From Ectobacillus panaciterrae DSM 19096 (GTDB taxonomy: Bacteria > Bacillota > Bacilli > Bacillales > Bacillaceae_G), in the NCBI RefSeq assembly GCF_000430785.1, contig NZ_AUMR01000005.1:1-64000 (forward strand): a stretch of 64,000 nt of DNA, in the 5' to 3' direction. This document shows positions 45,645 to 53,577 of the stretch, piece by piece (position 1 is the stretch's first letter; each line of letters opens with the position of its first letter). The position numbers and the translations under genes were made by a program. Under the pieces are notes generated by a model that was not told the DNA's origin, did not search any database, and worked only from the letters and a program-made list of their open reading frames with translations.

Positions 45645-45812
45645 AAAGTGAATAAAAAAACCGTTTTTTATAGTTGGGAAGAAATCATCTGGCGACGTGC
45701 AGAAGCGGTCAAACCTTTGTAGTGTTCATGCAAGGGTAAACCAGAAGCATACCATACTCCCTTTTCGTTGCACATAGCACATGGACATGTCGATAATTCA
45801 CTCATATATATA
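45639..45812. repeat. Repeat family A, copy A4
   Basis: TATAAAAGTGAATAAAAAAA at the left and GATAATTCACTCATATATA at the right, core as in A1, shortened by about 10 bp near AACCAGAAGC. After it, TAAAATCGACATAA looks like the start of another B-type end. A hairpin GCCTCG / CGAGGC at 45831-45848 with a T-run on the minus strand follows; it has no gene to serve. Confidence 0.82.
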
Positions 45813-46105
45813 AAATCGACATAAAAAAAGGCCTCGGGGACACGAGGCTTTCTCTTCTCATTCTTCCTGCAGGATATGAGTAATTTATAGGGTTTATTAG
45901 GGCGCAGAAAGAACGGAGAAGAAGTTGTGTTGGGACACTGTTTTTGCTGTTTGTGTTTGACTGACAAGTTATATTAATCTGGAAGTACTGCGATACCACA
46001 TATTGCGTCTGTTTCTCCCCTTTCTATCGCCATCACGAGAGTGGTATATAGGGGCATTCTACACAGAAAAGGACATGTTGTAAACTTGACTCCTTTTGAA
46101 GAAAG

Positions 46106-46148
46106 TTCTTCTTGTATCAAATTTGTTACAAATTTGATACAAGAAGAA
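46106..46148. repeat. Perfect 19-bp inverted repeat
   Basis: TTCTTCTTGTATCAAATTT and its exact complement, separated by GTTAC. There is no T-run beyond the arms, so it is not a typical terminator. It lies 44 bp before the HAD pseudogene and is AT-rich; it may be an operator, a small insertion footprint or a terminator remnant. The DNA between 45853 and 46105 holds no recognisable gene. Confidence 0.7.
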
Positions 46149-46191
46149 TTGATAGAAAATACATTCTATTTTATTTAATTTAGACAATACA

Positions 46192-46758
46192 TGATTAGAT
46201 CGGGATACGTCCGTCCGAGCATTTATTAGAAATCAATATGACCGCTTTATCCAGTCCTAATTCGATACAAACAGCTATGCAACGAGGTTTTTACAATTAA
46301 AAGACAATGGCTCTGTGCGGAAGGATATCGTGTACCGGCAGCTGATAGACGGATTTCATATTACCAAGGCAAGTGCGGATGATTTTCTTGAAGATTACAT
46401 ACAACGCTTTCACGAAAGCGTTGTCCTATGCCTGAATGTAAAAACAACATTACGAAAACTTAACGATCAAAACATACAGCTTGCGATTGTTACAAACAGA
46501 AAAGAATTATTTCAAATGACTAACATTTGCGAACTCGGTTTACAGGCATACTTTTCTGTCATAGTGATTCCGAAGCTGCGGGTGTCAAACGGATCCGCTC
46601 ATTTTCCAGCAGGCCCTTCTTTAAACGCAGACGTAAAGGGTTGCTTATTTGTAAGCGACCCTGCCTATGACATACAAGAAGCAAAGACGGCAGCTTTCTT
46701 ACCTTTTAAACAAGGTGCGCCGTATAATGGCGCACCCTTGTTACTCCTTTATATGTGA
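46192..46758 (+). pseudogene. HAD-superfamily hydrolase, 5'-truncated and frameshifted
   Basis: The reading LDRDTSVRAFIRNQYDRFIQ, stop, FDTNSYATRFLQLKDNGSVR, KDIVYRQLIDGFHI ... LNVKTTLRKLNDQNIQLAIVTN matches the cap and motif II region of YjjG/PGP-like HAD phosphatases. The first half of motif I is absent, one stop codon lies near 46258, and at about 46590 one base is missing so that the DPLIFQQALL segment is in another frame. The tail CLFVSDPAYDIQEAKTA is motif IV. The gene is dead. Confidence 0.8.
46711..46740. terminator. Terminator between the HAD pseudogene and the SPFH gene
   Basis: Stem CAAGGTGCGCC / GGCGCACCCTTG with one bulge and a 7-nt loop; it can act on the leftward SPFH gene or on the forward pseudogene. 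Confidence 0.7.
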
Positions 46759-46762
46759 CCGA

Positions 46763-47605
46763 CTACTTTACCCTGCCGGCATTCATAATAGGCTGTGTTC
46801 CTTTTTCAGAAACGATGGCGACCATGAGATTGCTCACCATTTGCGCTTTCATTTCCTCGCTGAGCTGCACGACCTGTTTCTCTTCCAGCTGATTTAACGC
46901 AGCCTCTACCATGCCTACGGCTCCTTCTACAATCTTTTGACGGGCAGCTACTACTGCGTTAGCCTGCTGGCGCTGGAGCATCGCATTCGCGATTTCAGGC
47001 GCGTACGCGAGATGTGTTAAACGTGCTTCAATCACTTGTACGCCGGATACGCTTAAACGCTCTTGCAATTCCCGTGCAAGCTCGTTTGCAATTTCTTCTG
47101 CGTTGCCTCGCAGCGACCACACTTTTTCTTCGTTTGTATCGTACGGATACTTTGTCGCTACGTGCCGAAGCGCCGTTTCGCTTTGAATTCTGACAAACTC
47201 GTTGTAGCTTTCCACATCAAACAGCGCCTTAGCAGTATCTGTAACTTTAAATACAACGACCGCTGCAATCTCGATCGGATTGCCGTCTACGTCATTCACC
47301 TTCAGCATATCGCTGTTAAAATTCCGCACGCGTAAAGATACTTTTTTACGTATAGATGGAATGGTAATGAAAAAGCCGTCCTCCCGGATTGTTCCTAAAT
47401 ATTTGCCAAAGAAAATGACCGCTACCGACTCGTTCGGCTGCACAACCGTCATGCCGCTTAATACAAAAATAGCGAGAATGCCGGCAACGATGAGATAAAG
47501 CGGATTATATTGAATAATGCTGAAATACAATGCAAACACTACAATAACAAGCAGTGCTGCCAATCCGATAAAACCGTTAATCTTCCATACTGCTTTCTCT
47601 TTCAT
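46763..47605 (-). CDS. SPFH/Band 7 domain membrane protein
   Basis: A 280-residue protein with two N-terminal membrane helices ([20 protein letters not shown] and [16 protein letters not shown]), then the SPFH domain ([20 protein letters not shown] ... [21 protein letters not shown]) and a helical, Gln/Ala-rich C-terminal coiled coil ([20 protein letters not shown]). SPFH proteins scaffold membrane microdomains and recruit proteases. It is a single gene. Confidence 0.9.
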   Translation of the reverse strand: MKEKAVWKINGFIGLAALLVIVVFALYFSIIQYNPLYLIVAGILAIFVLSGMTVVQPNESVAVIFFGKYLGTIREDGFFITIPSIRKKVSLRVRNFNSDMLKVNDVDGNPIEIAAVVVFKVTDTAKALFDVESYNEFVRIQSETALRHVATKYPYDTNEEKVWSLRGNAEEIANELARELQERLSVSGVQVIEARLTHLAYAPEIANAMLQRQQANAVVAARQKIVEGAVGMVEAALNQLEEKQVVQLSEEMKAQMVSNLMVAIVSEKGTQPIMNAGRVK

Positions 47606-47678
47606 GTATTCCGCCCCCTTCTCATAATAATAGAAAAATATTCCTATTTTATTTTACACTGTACAGGAAATTTCCTCA

Positions 47679-47722
47679 AGAAAAGCGAAACCAGAGCATC
47701 TTGCCCGTGAGTTGGACACACC
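47679..47722. repeat. Repeat family C, fragment
   Basis: AAGAAAAGCGAAACCAGAGC and GAGTTGGACACAC resemble the two ends of family C with the centre lost. It lies just before repeat A5. Confidence 0.5.
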
Positions 47723-47734
47723 TTACCGTTTAGC

Positions 47735-47895
47735 TATATGAGTGAATGATGAATTCGACATTTTGTGCTATGTGCAACGAAAAGGGAGTATGGTATGCTT
47801 CTTCTCTCTGGTTTCCTCTTGCATGAACCATGAGCACTTCTGCACATCTTTTAATCTCCCCCCACTATCAACGTTTTTTTATTCACTTGTATATA
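47735..47895. repeat. Repeat family A, copy A5 (inverted)
   Basis: TATATGAGTGAATGATGAAT at the left and TTTTTTTATTCACTTGTATA then TA at the right; the inner GTCAAACC block is partly deleted, so it is a shorter, decaying copy. Confidence 0.82.
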
Positions 47896-47899
47896 CATA

Positions 47900-47937
47900 A
47901 AAAAAGCAGCTCCGGTTATAAGAGCTGCTTTTTTTAC
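47900..47937 (-). terminator. Terminator of the 47934 gene
   Basis: Stem AAAAAGCAGCTC / GAGCTGCTTTTT with an 8-nt loop and T-runs on both strands. Confidence 0.88.
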
Positions 47938-48281
47938 TCATTTGTTCGTTCATCGTGCTGCTTGCCGATATGCAAAACGTCGCTCATGCGGATTGTATAA
48001 TAATTGCCTGCCGCATCCTTTATCAAAATGCTGTTTTCTGCTTCCTGTACACTCCAAATACGCGCGTCTATATCCAAAAAGGAATCGTGATGCAAAATGG
48101 TCATCGGTACATAGTCCTGACTTTTGTAAGCATCTGCAATTCTTTTTTTCATTTCCCATAAATAGCGGCCTTCTCGTTTTCTCTGACCTGGAAACAACAG
48201 CGCTGCGACAAATTTTCTTCCCTCTTTGTCCTGCCACATGTAGTCCCAGCTTGAAAGGCGCTTATGCTCAAATTCCTTCAA
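47934..48281 (-). CDS. Hypothetical protein (115 aa)
   Basis: A 115-residue protein, MKEFEHKRLSSWDYMWQDKE ... GRYLWEMKKRIADAYKSQDY ... DIDARIWSVQEAENSILIKDA. Mixed alpha/beta, no membrane segment or known motif. It starts at TTG 48281 with AGGAGG 8 nt upstream. It lies 26 nt after another small gene on the same strand and is probably co-transcribed with it. I do not recognise the family. Confidence 0.75.
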   Translation of the reverse strand: MKEFEHKRLSSWDYMWQDKEGRKFVAALLFPGQRKREGRYLWEMKKRIADAYKSQDYVPMTILHHDSFLDIDARIWSVQEAENSILIKDAAGNYYTIRMSDVLHIGKQHDERTNE

Positions 48282-48307
48282 TCCTCCAACCTCCTCTGCT
48301 GCCCGAT

Positions 48308-48502
48308 TTAAGACCTTGGAACCTCCATGTATGTGTATACCACTTGACCCCCATGAGCGGCAATGCCTCGAAAATGCCTGAAGTCGGGGCGTTGTACAAG
48401 CACCTCACGAAACTGATAAAATACTTCTTTCGTTACGGTGTACTCATGTAAGTCTCCATTTTTCAGTTTATCTAAAATCTCGTTTACTAAAGCGGAATCC
48501 AT
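48308..48502 (-). CDS. Small hypothetical protein (64 aa)
   Basis: MDSALVNEILDKLKNGDLHE then YTVTKEVFYQFREVLVQRPD and FRHFRGIAAHGGQVVYTYM: 64 residues, helical first half, no known motif. AGAGGTG lies 6 nt before ATG 48502; a GTG at 48511 is an alternative. Forms a two-gene unit with 47934-48281. Confidence 0.72.
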   Translation of the reverse strand: MDSALVNEILDKLKNGDLHEYTVTKEVFYQFREVLVQRPDFRHFRGIAAHGGQVVYTYMEVPRS

Positions 48503-48597
48503 TTCTTTCACCTCTGCAATATTTCATTTTACCTTGGTTTCCAAATATGAACAAGAGTGCTAATATAAAAAGTATGAATAAGGAGGAATATTATATT

Positions 48598-49200
48598 ATG
48601 ATTCGCAAAGCTGTACAAGCAGATCGGAAAGATGCTGCTGTTTTACTATATAACGCCCTTCACGACATTGCCGTAAAGCTGACGGGCGGCACAACCAAGG
48701 AAGAAGTGCTGCAAGGGCTCGAATATTGGTTCAGGCAGCCTGACAATCGCTTAAGCTATGAAAACTGCTTAGTAGAACAAATAGACGGGCTTGTAGTTGG
48801 TATAATCGTACTTTACCATGGAAGCGAGGCAGAAAAACTGGATGCTCCGATTGTAAAGAAGCTGCGCCGCCTGCATAACGATCCGTCTATTATACTGGAA
48901 AAAGAAGCGGAATATGACGAATATTATATTGATACACTCTCTGTGCACCCTGAATATGAAGGACAAGGCATCGGAACGAGTCTCATACGGGCAGCTGAAG
49001 AAGCTGCACGCGCGCGCAGTTATACGAAAATCTCCATATTGGTGGAGATTACCAACGACCGCGCATTCTCGCTTTATAAACGCATTGGATATACACAGGA
49101 TAAAATCGTCTCTCTGATCGGCGAACCGTTCGCTCATTTAACAAAGAATATACAAAAGAAAGCACAGCCTGAGCTCCCGGCTATGCTTATGAAACCGTAA
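48598..49200 (+). CDS. GNAT acetyltransferase
   Basis: A 200-residue GNAT protein starting MIRKAVQADRKDAAVLLYNA. The acetyl-CoA loop is LSVHPEYEGQGIGTSLIRAAEEAA and the C-terminal block ILVEITNDRAFSLYKRIGYTQ. The N-terminal part with HDIAVKLTGG is typical of a Bacillus subgroup with unknown substrate. AAGGAGG lies 11 nt before ATG 48598. Its 3' end overlaps the convergent phosphatase gene by 14 nt. Confidence 0.87.
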   Translation: MIRKAVQADRKDAAVLLYNALHDIAVKLTGGTTKEEVLQGLEYWFRQPDNRLSYENCLVEQIDGLVVGIIVLYHGSEAEKLDAPIVKKLRRLHNDPSIILEKEAEYDEYYIDTLSVHPEYEGQGIGTSLIRAAEEAARARSYTKISILVEITNDRAFSLYKRIGYTQDKIVSLIGEPFAHLTKNIQKKAQPELPAMLMKP

Positions 49201-49792
49201 ATCCCATGTTCTGAATACCCTCAAGCACGCGGCGGTACGTATATGTTGTACAGCCCCAATGCTCATGACTTATGAAAACGGGACCTGCCCAGCCGCGCTG
49301 CTTTAATTCCTTTGCAATCATAGAATTGAAATAGCCATGTCCGACTAACGCAACCTTTTGGTAGCAATGCGCGTAGCCGATTAATAAATCGACAGCCTGC
49401 CTCGCTCGGAACCGTGCCTGTTCGTACGATTCTATCTCTTTAGAATGACCGGCAAGCCACAGCATCCGATTCACAAACATCCAGCCATGCGGCTTCAGCT
49501 TGATCCATTCCGGGGCACCTAAGACCGATGGAAGCGCCGCATCGCAAAAAATCGGATTTTGTACAAATGAAAGCGAGTTCGTTAACAATGCAGCTGATTG
49601 AATGGCACGCGCGGATGTACTTGATATAACAAACTTCGCAGTTTGAATAGCCCGAACCGTGTCCTTCGGGAATTCCGTTTCTTCAGCAATCCCCTCTCTA
49701 TCATAGTGCTCAAGCCATTCTTGAAATTGCTTCATATTCATAAAATCAGAGTGCAGATTTGAGCGGCCATGTCTGATTAACGAGATTTGCAT
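49187..49792 (-). CDS. Histidine phosphatase family protein
   Basis: A 201-residue phosphoglycerate-mutase-like protein. The catalytic RHG is in MQISLIRHGRSNLHSD, the second histidine in KVALVGHGYFNSMIAKEL, and the middle block VISSTSARAIQSAALL is intact, so it should be active, in contrast to the degenerate paralogue at 33619. I start at ATG 49792 with GGAG about 10 nt upstream; GTG 49801 is too close to that site. Substrate unknown. Confidence 0.87.
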   Translation of the reverse strand: MQISLIRHGRSNLHSDFMNMKQFQEWLEHYDREGIAEETEFPKDTVRAIQTAKFVISSTSARAIQSAALLTNSLSFVQNPIFCDAALPSVLGAPEWIKLKPHGWMFVNRMLWLAGHSKEIESYEQARFRARQAVDLLIGYAHCYQKVALVGHGYFNSMIAKELKQRGWAGPVFISHEHWGCTTYTYRRVLEGIQNMGFTVS

Positions 49793-49900
49793 CTGACTCA
49801 CGCTCCATTTTCATATGAACTCCTATTATTTTTATCGTTTGTTATACTCTATCATACCATGCAGCGAAAAAAGGCAGCACGAAATATACATGCAACAAAC

Positions 49901-49929
49901 CAAAAGGACAGCCGTGAGCTGTCCTTTTT
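49901..49929 (-). terminator. Intrinsic terminator
   Basis: Stem AAAAGGACAGC / GCTGTCCTTTTT with a short loop; it ends the small gene to its right and works on both strands. Confidence 0.88.
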
Positions 49930-50095
49930 AATCTGTACTGCGATCTGCTGAGGAACAATCTGCGCCTTCCAAAATTCCGTCAGATGAACTGTAATTTGTT
50001 TGAGGTGTACTTTGGTGAACAGCCGAACTCGCTCCAGTTTTGATAAGGCTTACAAGCAAAATCACAAGAATTACTGCGATTACCGCAATTTCCAT
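49928..50095 (-). CDS. Small membrane-anchored protein (55 aa)
   Basis: MEIAVIAVILVILLVSLIKT is an N-terminal membrane helix, followed by a Ser/Thr-rich tail outside with one cysteine (GADCSSADRSTD). AAGGGGG lies 7 nt before ATG 50095 and the stop overlaps a terminator, so the gene has good boundaries. An inverted repeat TGTAACA / TGTTACA at 50115-50139 lies just upstream of the ribosome site and may control expression. No family recognised. Confidence 0.65.
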   Translation of the reverse strand: MEIAVIAVILVILLVSLIKTGASSAVHQSTPQTNYSSSDGILEGADCSSADRSTD

Positions 50096-50395
50096 ACGTT
50101 TGCCCCCTTTATCATGTAACAGCTCCCCTTTTTGTTACACATGCATACACTCTTTTGTCTTGTTGCAATATTTCGATACATCGTATACAGAATCCTTCTT
50201 AGCAAGAGAAAAGAACATTTCATAATCCACCGGAAAAAAACCTTACATTTTTTAGTAAAAGCATGGGCTATTTCCAAGAAATTGTCATGAAAACATTTAC
50301 AAAAGTGAAATTTTAGTTCAGAATAAGGAGAAGTAGAAAATGAGAACTAGTTTTGTCCTTTCCTACGAAAATATTTGCTTATGAGGAGAATGCTT

Positions 50396-50578
50396 ATGAA
50401 GATTGCGGAAGCCGGGGATATCATAGAGTTTAAAAATGGATTGCAGGGCCGCGTCCAAAAGGTCAACACAAACTCCGTCATTGTCGATATTACTATCATG
50501 GAAAATTATAGAGACCTTGATCTAGAACCATTAACAGTGGTCAACCATAAAAATTACAAAGTAGTCCAAGAGGCATAA
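50396..50578 (+). CDS. ykvS: DUF2187 family protein, YkvS-like
   Basis: A 60-residue protein: AGDIIEFKNGLQGRVQKVNT then NSVIVDITIMENYRDLDLEP and VVNHKNYKVV. This matches YkvS of B. subtilis, which lies beside the queuosine genes there too. It looks like a small KOW/SH3-like beta barrel. Start at 50396 with GAGGAG upstream. Shares a bidirectional terminator with queF. Confidence 0.88.
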   Translation: MKIAEAGDIIEFKNGLQGRVQKVNTNSVIVDITIMENYRDLDLEPLTVVNHKNYKVVQEA

Positions 50579-50581
50579 TAA

Positions 50582-50612
50582 AGAAGGATCCTATTCGGAT
50601 CCTTCTTTTCTT
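50582..50612. terminator. Bidirectional terminator ykvS / queF
   Basis: Stem AAGAAGGATCC / GGATCCTTCTT with a 5-nt loop between convergent genes. Confidence 0.9.
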
Positions 50613-50619
50613 CACTTTA

Positions 50620-51395
50620 TTAACGATTATCAATTTTCTCTGGATATAGGTCATGATTCATCATGCGATATTCCGCCATCTGCTCATACTTCGTACCCGG
50701 ACGTCCGTAATTGCAGTACGGATCGATGGAAATGCCTCCGCGCGGCGTAAACTTGCCCCATACCTCAATATAGCGCGGATCCATCAGCTTAATTAAATCA
50801 TTCATAATAATATTCATGCAATCCTCGTGAAAATCCCCGTGATTGCGGAAGCTGAACAAGTACAGCTTCAAAGATTTGCTTTCTACCATTTTAATATCTG
50901 GGATATAGCTGATGTAAATGGTAGCGAAGTCAGGCTGTCCGGTTTTTGGCAACTGCAAATATGCAGGTGGACTATATCATATTCTTATCCCACTGCGATA
51001 TGAAATAAGAACCCTCGCGCTTCCATCATTACAATGTACTCTACTCTCTTCCTCAAACGCTACTTGTCTCGCTTTGCGTTTGAGCGATTTCGATAGTCTC
51101 TGCACCTTCCTCTTTGAGGCTTGGCTCAGGATTAGAATAATATTTACTAAGAAGATAGTAAAATTTTTCCTTCCCTGAATTCACGAGGTTTAAGCGACAG
51201 TGTCACCACTGAAGTGTGCCCCTATTGACACAAGCTGGTAAACTCCGGACAATTGAACTTCACAAAATAATCGCGGTTCGGATGGTTATTATCAAACGTC
51301 TCCAAAATCGCTGGGTCGTACTCAAACAAATATTTCGTATTTTGGTTGCCAAGCAATGTTACATCTTGCAATTCTTCATCTTTACGTCCTGTCAT
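50620..51395 (-). CDS. queF: preQ0 reductase QueF, split by a group I intron
   Basis: Exons are 51395-51228 (56 codons) and 50949-50620 (109 codons plus stop), giving 165 residues, the same as B. subtilis QueF. Exon 1 ends NCPEFTSLC, where the cysteine is the catalytic residue that forms a thioimide with preQ0; exon 2 continues [15 protein letters not shown], with [11 protein letters not shown] further on. QueF reduces 7-cyano-7-deazaguanine to preQ1 with NADPH. AGAGGAG lies 7 nt before the ATG. Without splicing the frame stops one codon into the intron (CAA TAG), so function depends on splicing. Last gene of queCDEF. Confidence 0.93.
50950..51227 (-). ncRNA. Group I intron in queF (278 nt, no ORF)
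   Basis: P1 pairs exon UGUGU plus intron C with GGCACA, leaving a U-G pair at the 5' splice site and a 6-nt loop. The core carries GTGAATTCAGGGAAGG, TAATCCTGAGCCAAGCC, GCAGAGACTATC and GATATAGTCC; the P7 strands GACUA and UAGUC are at 51094-51098 and 50970-50974. It ends in G (GCAGTTG). GTAGAGTA and GAATTCAGGG are shared with nrdF intron 2, so the two are relatives. The intron sits exactly between the Cys and Pro codons of TSLC-PKTG. Confidence 0.92.
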
Positions 51396-51410
51396 AATGA
51401 ATCTCCTCTC

Positions 51411-52127
51411 TTATACGCCGCGTTTATTGCCCCACACTAATGCGTGCAGCTGCGGAAGCACCTTTGCATCATTCATTGCTGTACAATCGACAGCTTGCTC
51501 AATCAGCCATTCATAACGGCGAAGCAAACGTGATACAAGGTCTTCGTCGTTTGTTGTATGCACATCTTCATTTCCGACCTGCAAGAAAAACGGAACATGC
51601 GGGTAGCGCTGATGAACTGTTTTCGCATACGAAAAATCGGCTTCATCAAACACAACAACCTTCAAGCTTATATTGCGGTCTTTCATACGTTCCATAATGC
51701 TATCCAGTACAGCAAAATCAGTTTCCATACCGGAGCTTGGCGGCTTCGGCGAGAATGTGACCTCGTCGATCTCAAGCAGCCAGTCCTGCCATTTGCTTCC
51801 CTGTGTTTCAATAGCAGTGCGAATACCGTTCTGCTTCAATAAAGCCACAAGCTCCCCGAGCGATTTCAAGAGCGCCGGGTTGCCGCCGGAAATCGTAACA
51901 TGTGAAAAACGATCGCCGCCAATTTCTTTTAGCTCCTGCCAAATTGTTTCGGCGCTCATCTGCTGAATTTGATCCTTCGCAGAGCCATCCCACGTAAACG
52001 CGGAATCGCACCATGCACAGCGATAATCACAGCCTGCCGTACGGACAAACATCGTTTTTTGCCCCACAACCATTCCTTCTCCTTGAATCGTCGGACCAAA
52101 TATTTCTAAAACGGGAATGCTACTCAC
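51411..52127 (-). CDS. queE: 7-carboxy-7-deazaguanine synthase QueE
   Basis: A 238-residue radical SAM enzyme. The cluster ligands are in AGCDYRCAWCDSAF (the C-x14-C-x2-C form of QueE shifts the first cysteine), with FGPTIQGEG at the N-terminus and ISGGNPAL for SAM binding. It turns CPH4 into CDG in the queuosine pathway. The start is GTG 52127, overlapping the end of queD by 8 nt. 15 nt before queF. Confidence 0.95.
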   Translation of the reverse strand: MSSIPVLEIFGPTIQGEGMVVGQKTMFVRTAGCDYRCAWCDSAFTWDGSAKDQIQQMSAETIWQELKEIGGDRFSHVTISGGNPALLKSLGELVALLKQNGIRTAIETQGSKWQDWLLEIDEVTFSPKPPSSGMETDFAVLDSIMERMKDRNISLKVVVFDEADFSYAKTVHQRYPHVPFFLQVGNEDVHTTNDEDLVSRLLRRYEWLIEQAVDCTAMNDAKVLPQLHALVWGNKRGV

Positions 52128-52614
52128 TTTCCATCCACTCCCGTCTCATTTCCGCATAGCTTGTCGGTGTTTCGTACAGTCTCACAAACTCTGTGCGCGC
52201 ACCTTTATATTGCAAAGGACGCTCTCCTTTTTGCAGCGCCTCGTCCATTTTCTCAAAAATCCATACGACCATATTCTCTGCCGTTGTGTTCATAGGCGGC
52301 AGCGTTTCGTTCAAATAGCGATGGTCCAAATACACTTCAATTTCGTTTTTCCATATTTCTTTTATATCGCCAAAATCGATGGCAAGCCCGACTTCATTCA
52401 CATAACCGCTGATGCCGAACACAACCTTATACGTATGACCGTGAAGGTTCTTGCACTTTCCCTCGTAGCAATGCAAATGATGCGCTGCATCGAAAGTAAA
52501 TTCCTTGCTCACCATTACGCGTTTGTTGTGGTATTTCAGCTGCTTGCGTTCAATATCCTGACCGATTTTTTGCAGATTTTCTACGATACGAAATCCAAAG
52601 AAGTTTTGTTCCAT
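52120..52614 (-). CDS. queD: 6-carboxytetrahydropterin synthase QueD
   Basis: A 164-residue protein. Zinc-binding histidines are in FDAAHHLHCYEGKCKNLHGHTYKV, the catalytic cysteine just before NLHGH. It converts 7,8-dihydroneopterin triphosphate to CPH4. ATG 52614 overlaps the queC stop by 1 nt (TAATG) and has AAGGAG about 10 nt upstream. The first 35 residues (NFFGFRIVENLQKIGQ...) precede the core domain, as in Bacillus homologues. Confidence 0.94.
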   Translation of the reverse strand: MEQNFFGFRIVENLQKIGQDIERKQLKYHNKRVMVSKEFTFDAAHHLHCYEGKCKNLHGHTYKVVFGISGYVNEVGLAIDFGDIKEIWKNEIEVYLDHRYLNETLPPMNTTAENMVVWIFEKMDEALQKGERPLQYKGARTEFVRLYETPTSYAEMRREWMESE

Positions 52615-53276
52615 TATGCTTTCGCTCCTTCGCGCTCTGCTGTATACGTATCTAATCCCGCTTTGCGAAGCTTGCAAGCCGGACATTCGCCGCAGCCGTC
52701 ACCGATGATTCCGTTATAGCAAGTTAATGTTTTCTCTCTGACAAACTCAAAAGCGCCAAGCTCGTCCGCAAGCTTCCACGTTGCTGCTTTATCAATCCAC
52801 ATAAGCGGTGTATGAATAACAAATGGATAATCCATAGACAAGTTTAATGTAACGTTTAAGGATTTCACAAACACATCCCGGCAATCCGGATAACCGCTGA
52901 AATCCGTTTCGCATACGCCTGTTACAATGTGCTTTGCACCGATCTGTTTTGCCAATACAGCTGCAAAGGATAAAAAGAGCAAATTGCGTCCGTCCACGAA
53001 CGTAGATGGCAGCTCTCCTTCTTCCTGTGTGATAGCAATATCACTGCGCGTTAAGGCATTCGGCGCAAGCTGATTCAACAAGCTCATGTCAAGAACGGTA
53101 TGTTTCACGCCCAGCTCCTTTGCAATGCTGGCAGCACATTCAATTTCCAGACTGTGACGCTGATTATAATTGAACGTAACCGTCTCTACCTCTTTAAAAT
53201 GTTGCAGCGCCCAAAACAAGCATGTAGTGCTGTCCTGTCCGCCGCTGAATACAACAACTGCTTTTTCCTGTTTCAT
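52614..53276 (-). CDS. queC: 7-cyano-7-deazaguanine synthase QueC
   Basis: A 220-residue ATP-dependent enzyme. The PP-loop [18 protein letters not shown] is at the N-terminus and the zinc ribbon [13 protein letters not shown] near the C-terminus. It makes preQ0 from CDG and ammonia. ATG 53276 fits the family start; GTG 53282 is an alternative with a nearer AAAGGAG. First gene of the operon behind a preQ1 riboswitch; a family C repeat separates the two. Confidence 0.94.
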   Translation of the reverse strand: MKQEKAVVVFSGGQDSTTCLFWALQHFKEVETVTFNYNQRHSLEIECAASIAKELGVKHTVLDMSLLNQLAPNALTRSDIAITQEEGELPSTFVDGRNLLFLSFAAVLAKQIGAKHIVTGVCETDFSGYPDCRDVFVKSLNVTLNLSMDYPFVIHTPLMWIDKAATWKLADELGAFEFVREKTLTCYNGIIGDGCGECPACKLRKAGLDTYTAEREGAKA

Positions 53277-53336
53277 TTTCACTCATTCTCCTTTTCTTTC
53301 GAAAGTAAGAAGAAGAGCGTTCTTGAACTTCGTAAT

Positions 53337-53460
53337 AAGAAAAGCGCAGCCGGCTTGTTCAGGTGCAGAACCAGAGGTTCTTCGCCCAAAAAGGCGCTTT
53401 TTGCCAATACGTCGGCGGAGGTTCTCTGGTGGCAGCACCTAGCCGGCGGAGCTAGACACC
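53337..53460. repeat. Repeat family C, copy C4, in the queC leader
   Basis: AAGAAAAGCGCAGCCGGCTT, AGGTGCAGAACCAGAGG ... CTCTGGTGGCAGCACC, GCCGGCGGAGCTAGACACC. A second partial unit (GAAAAGCGCAGCCGGCGCGC) follows to about 53485. The element lies between the riboswitch terminator and queC, so it is transcribed as part of the leader. Confidence 0.85.
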
Positions 53461-53504
53461 ACGAAAAGCGCAGCCGGCGCGCAAGCCCTTTGCTTTCTTA
53501 TCCT

Positions 53505-53538
53505 TAAAAAACAGAAACAATACCCAAAGATATTGTTT
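53505..53538 (-). terminator. Terminator controlled by the preQ1 riboswitch
   Basis: On the minus strand: AAACAATA / TATTGTTT stem with an 8-nt loop followed by CTGTTTTTT. It comes directly after the preQ1 aptamer. Confidence 0.85.
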
Positions 53539-53540
53539 TC

Positions 53541-53577
53541 CCTTAGTTTTTTATAGAGGGAGTTCGCGAACCTCTCC
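53541..53577 (-). ncRNA. Class I preQ1 riboswitch
   Basis: The minus strand reads AGAGGTTCGCGAACTCCCTC followed by TATAAAAAACTAAGG, nearly the B. subtilis queC aptamer: P1 AGAGG/CCUCU, the cytosine-rich loop and the A-rich tail with CUAA that forms the pseudoknot. It binds preQ1 and favours the terminator at 53505. A TATAAT lies upstream at 53606-53611. It controls queCDEF. Confidence 0.95.

Noticed and set aside
50620-51395. queF appears to lack its N-terminus
   Set aside because: The N-terminal 56 codons lie upstream of a group I intron; the joined gene has the normal 165 residues.
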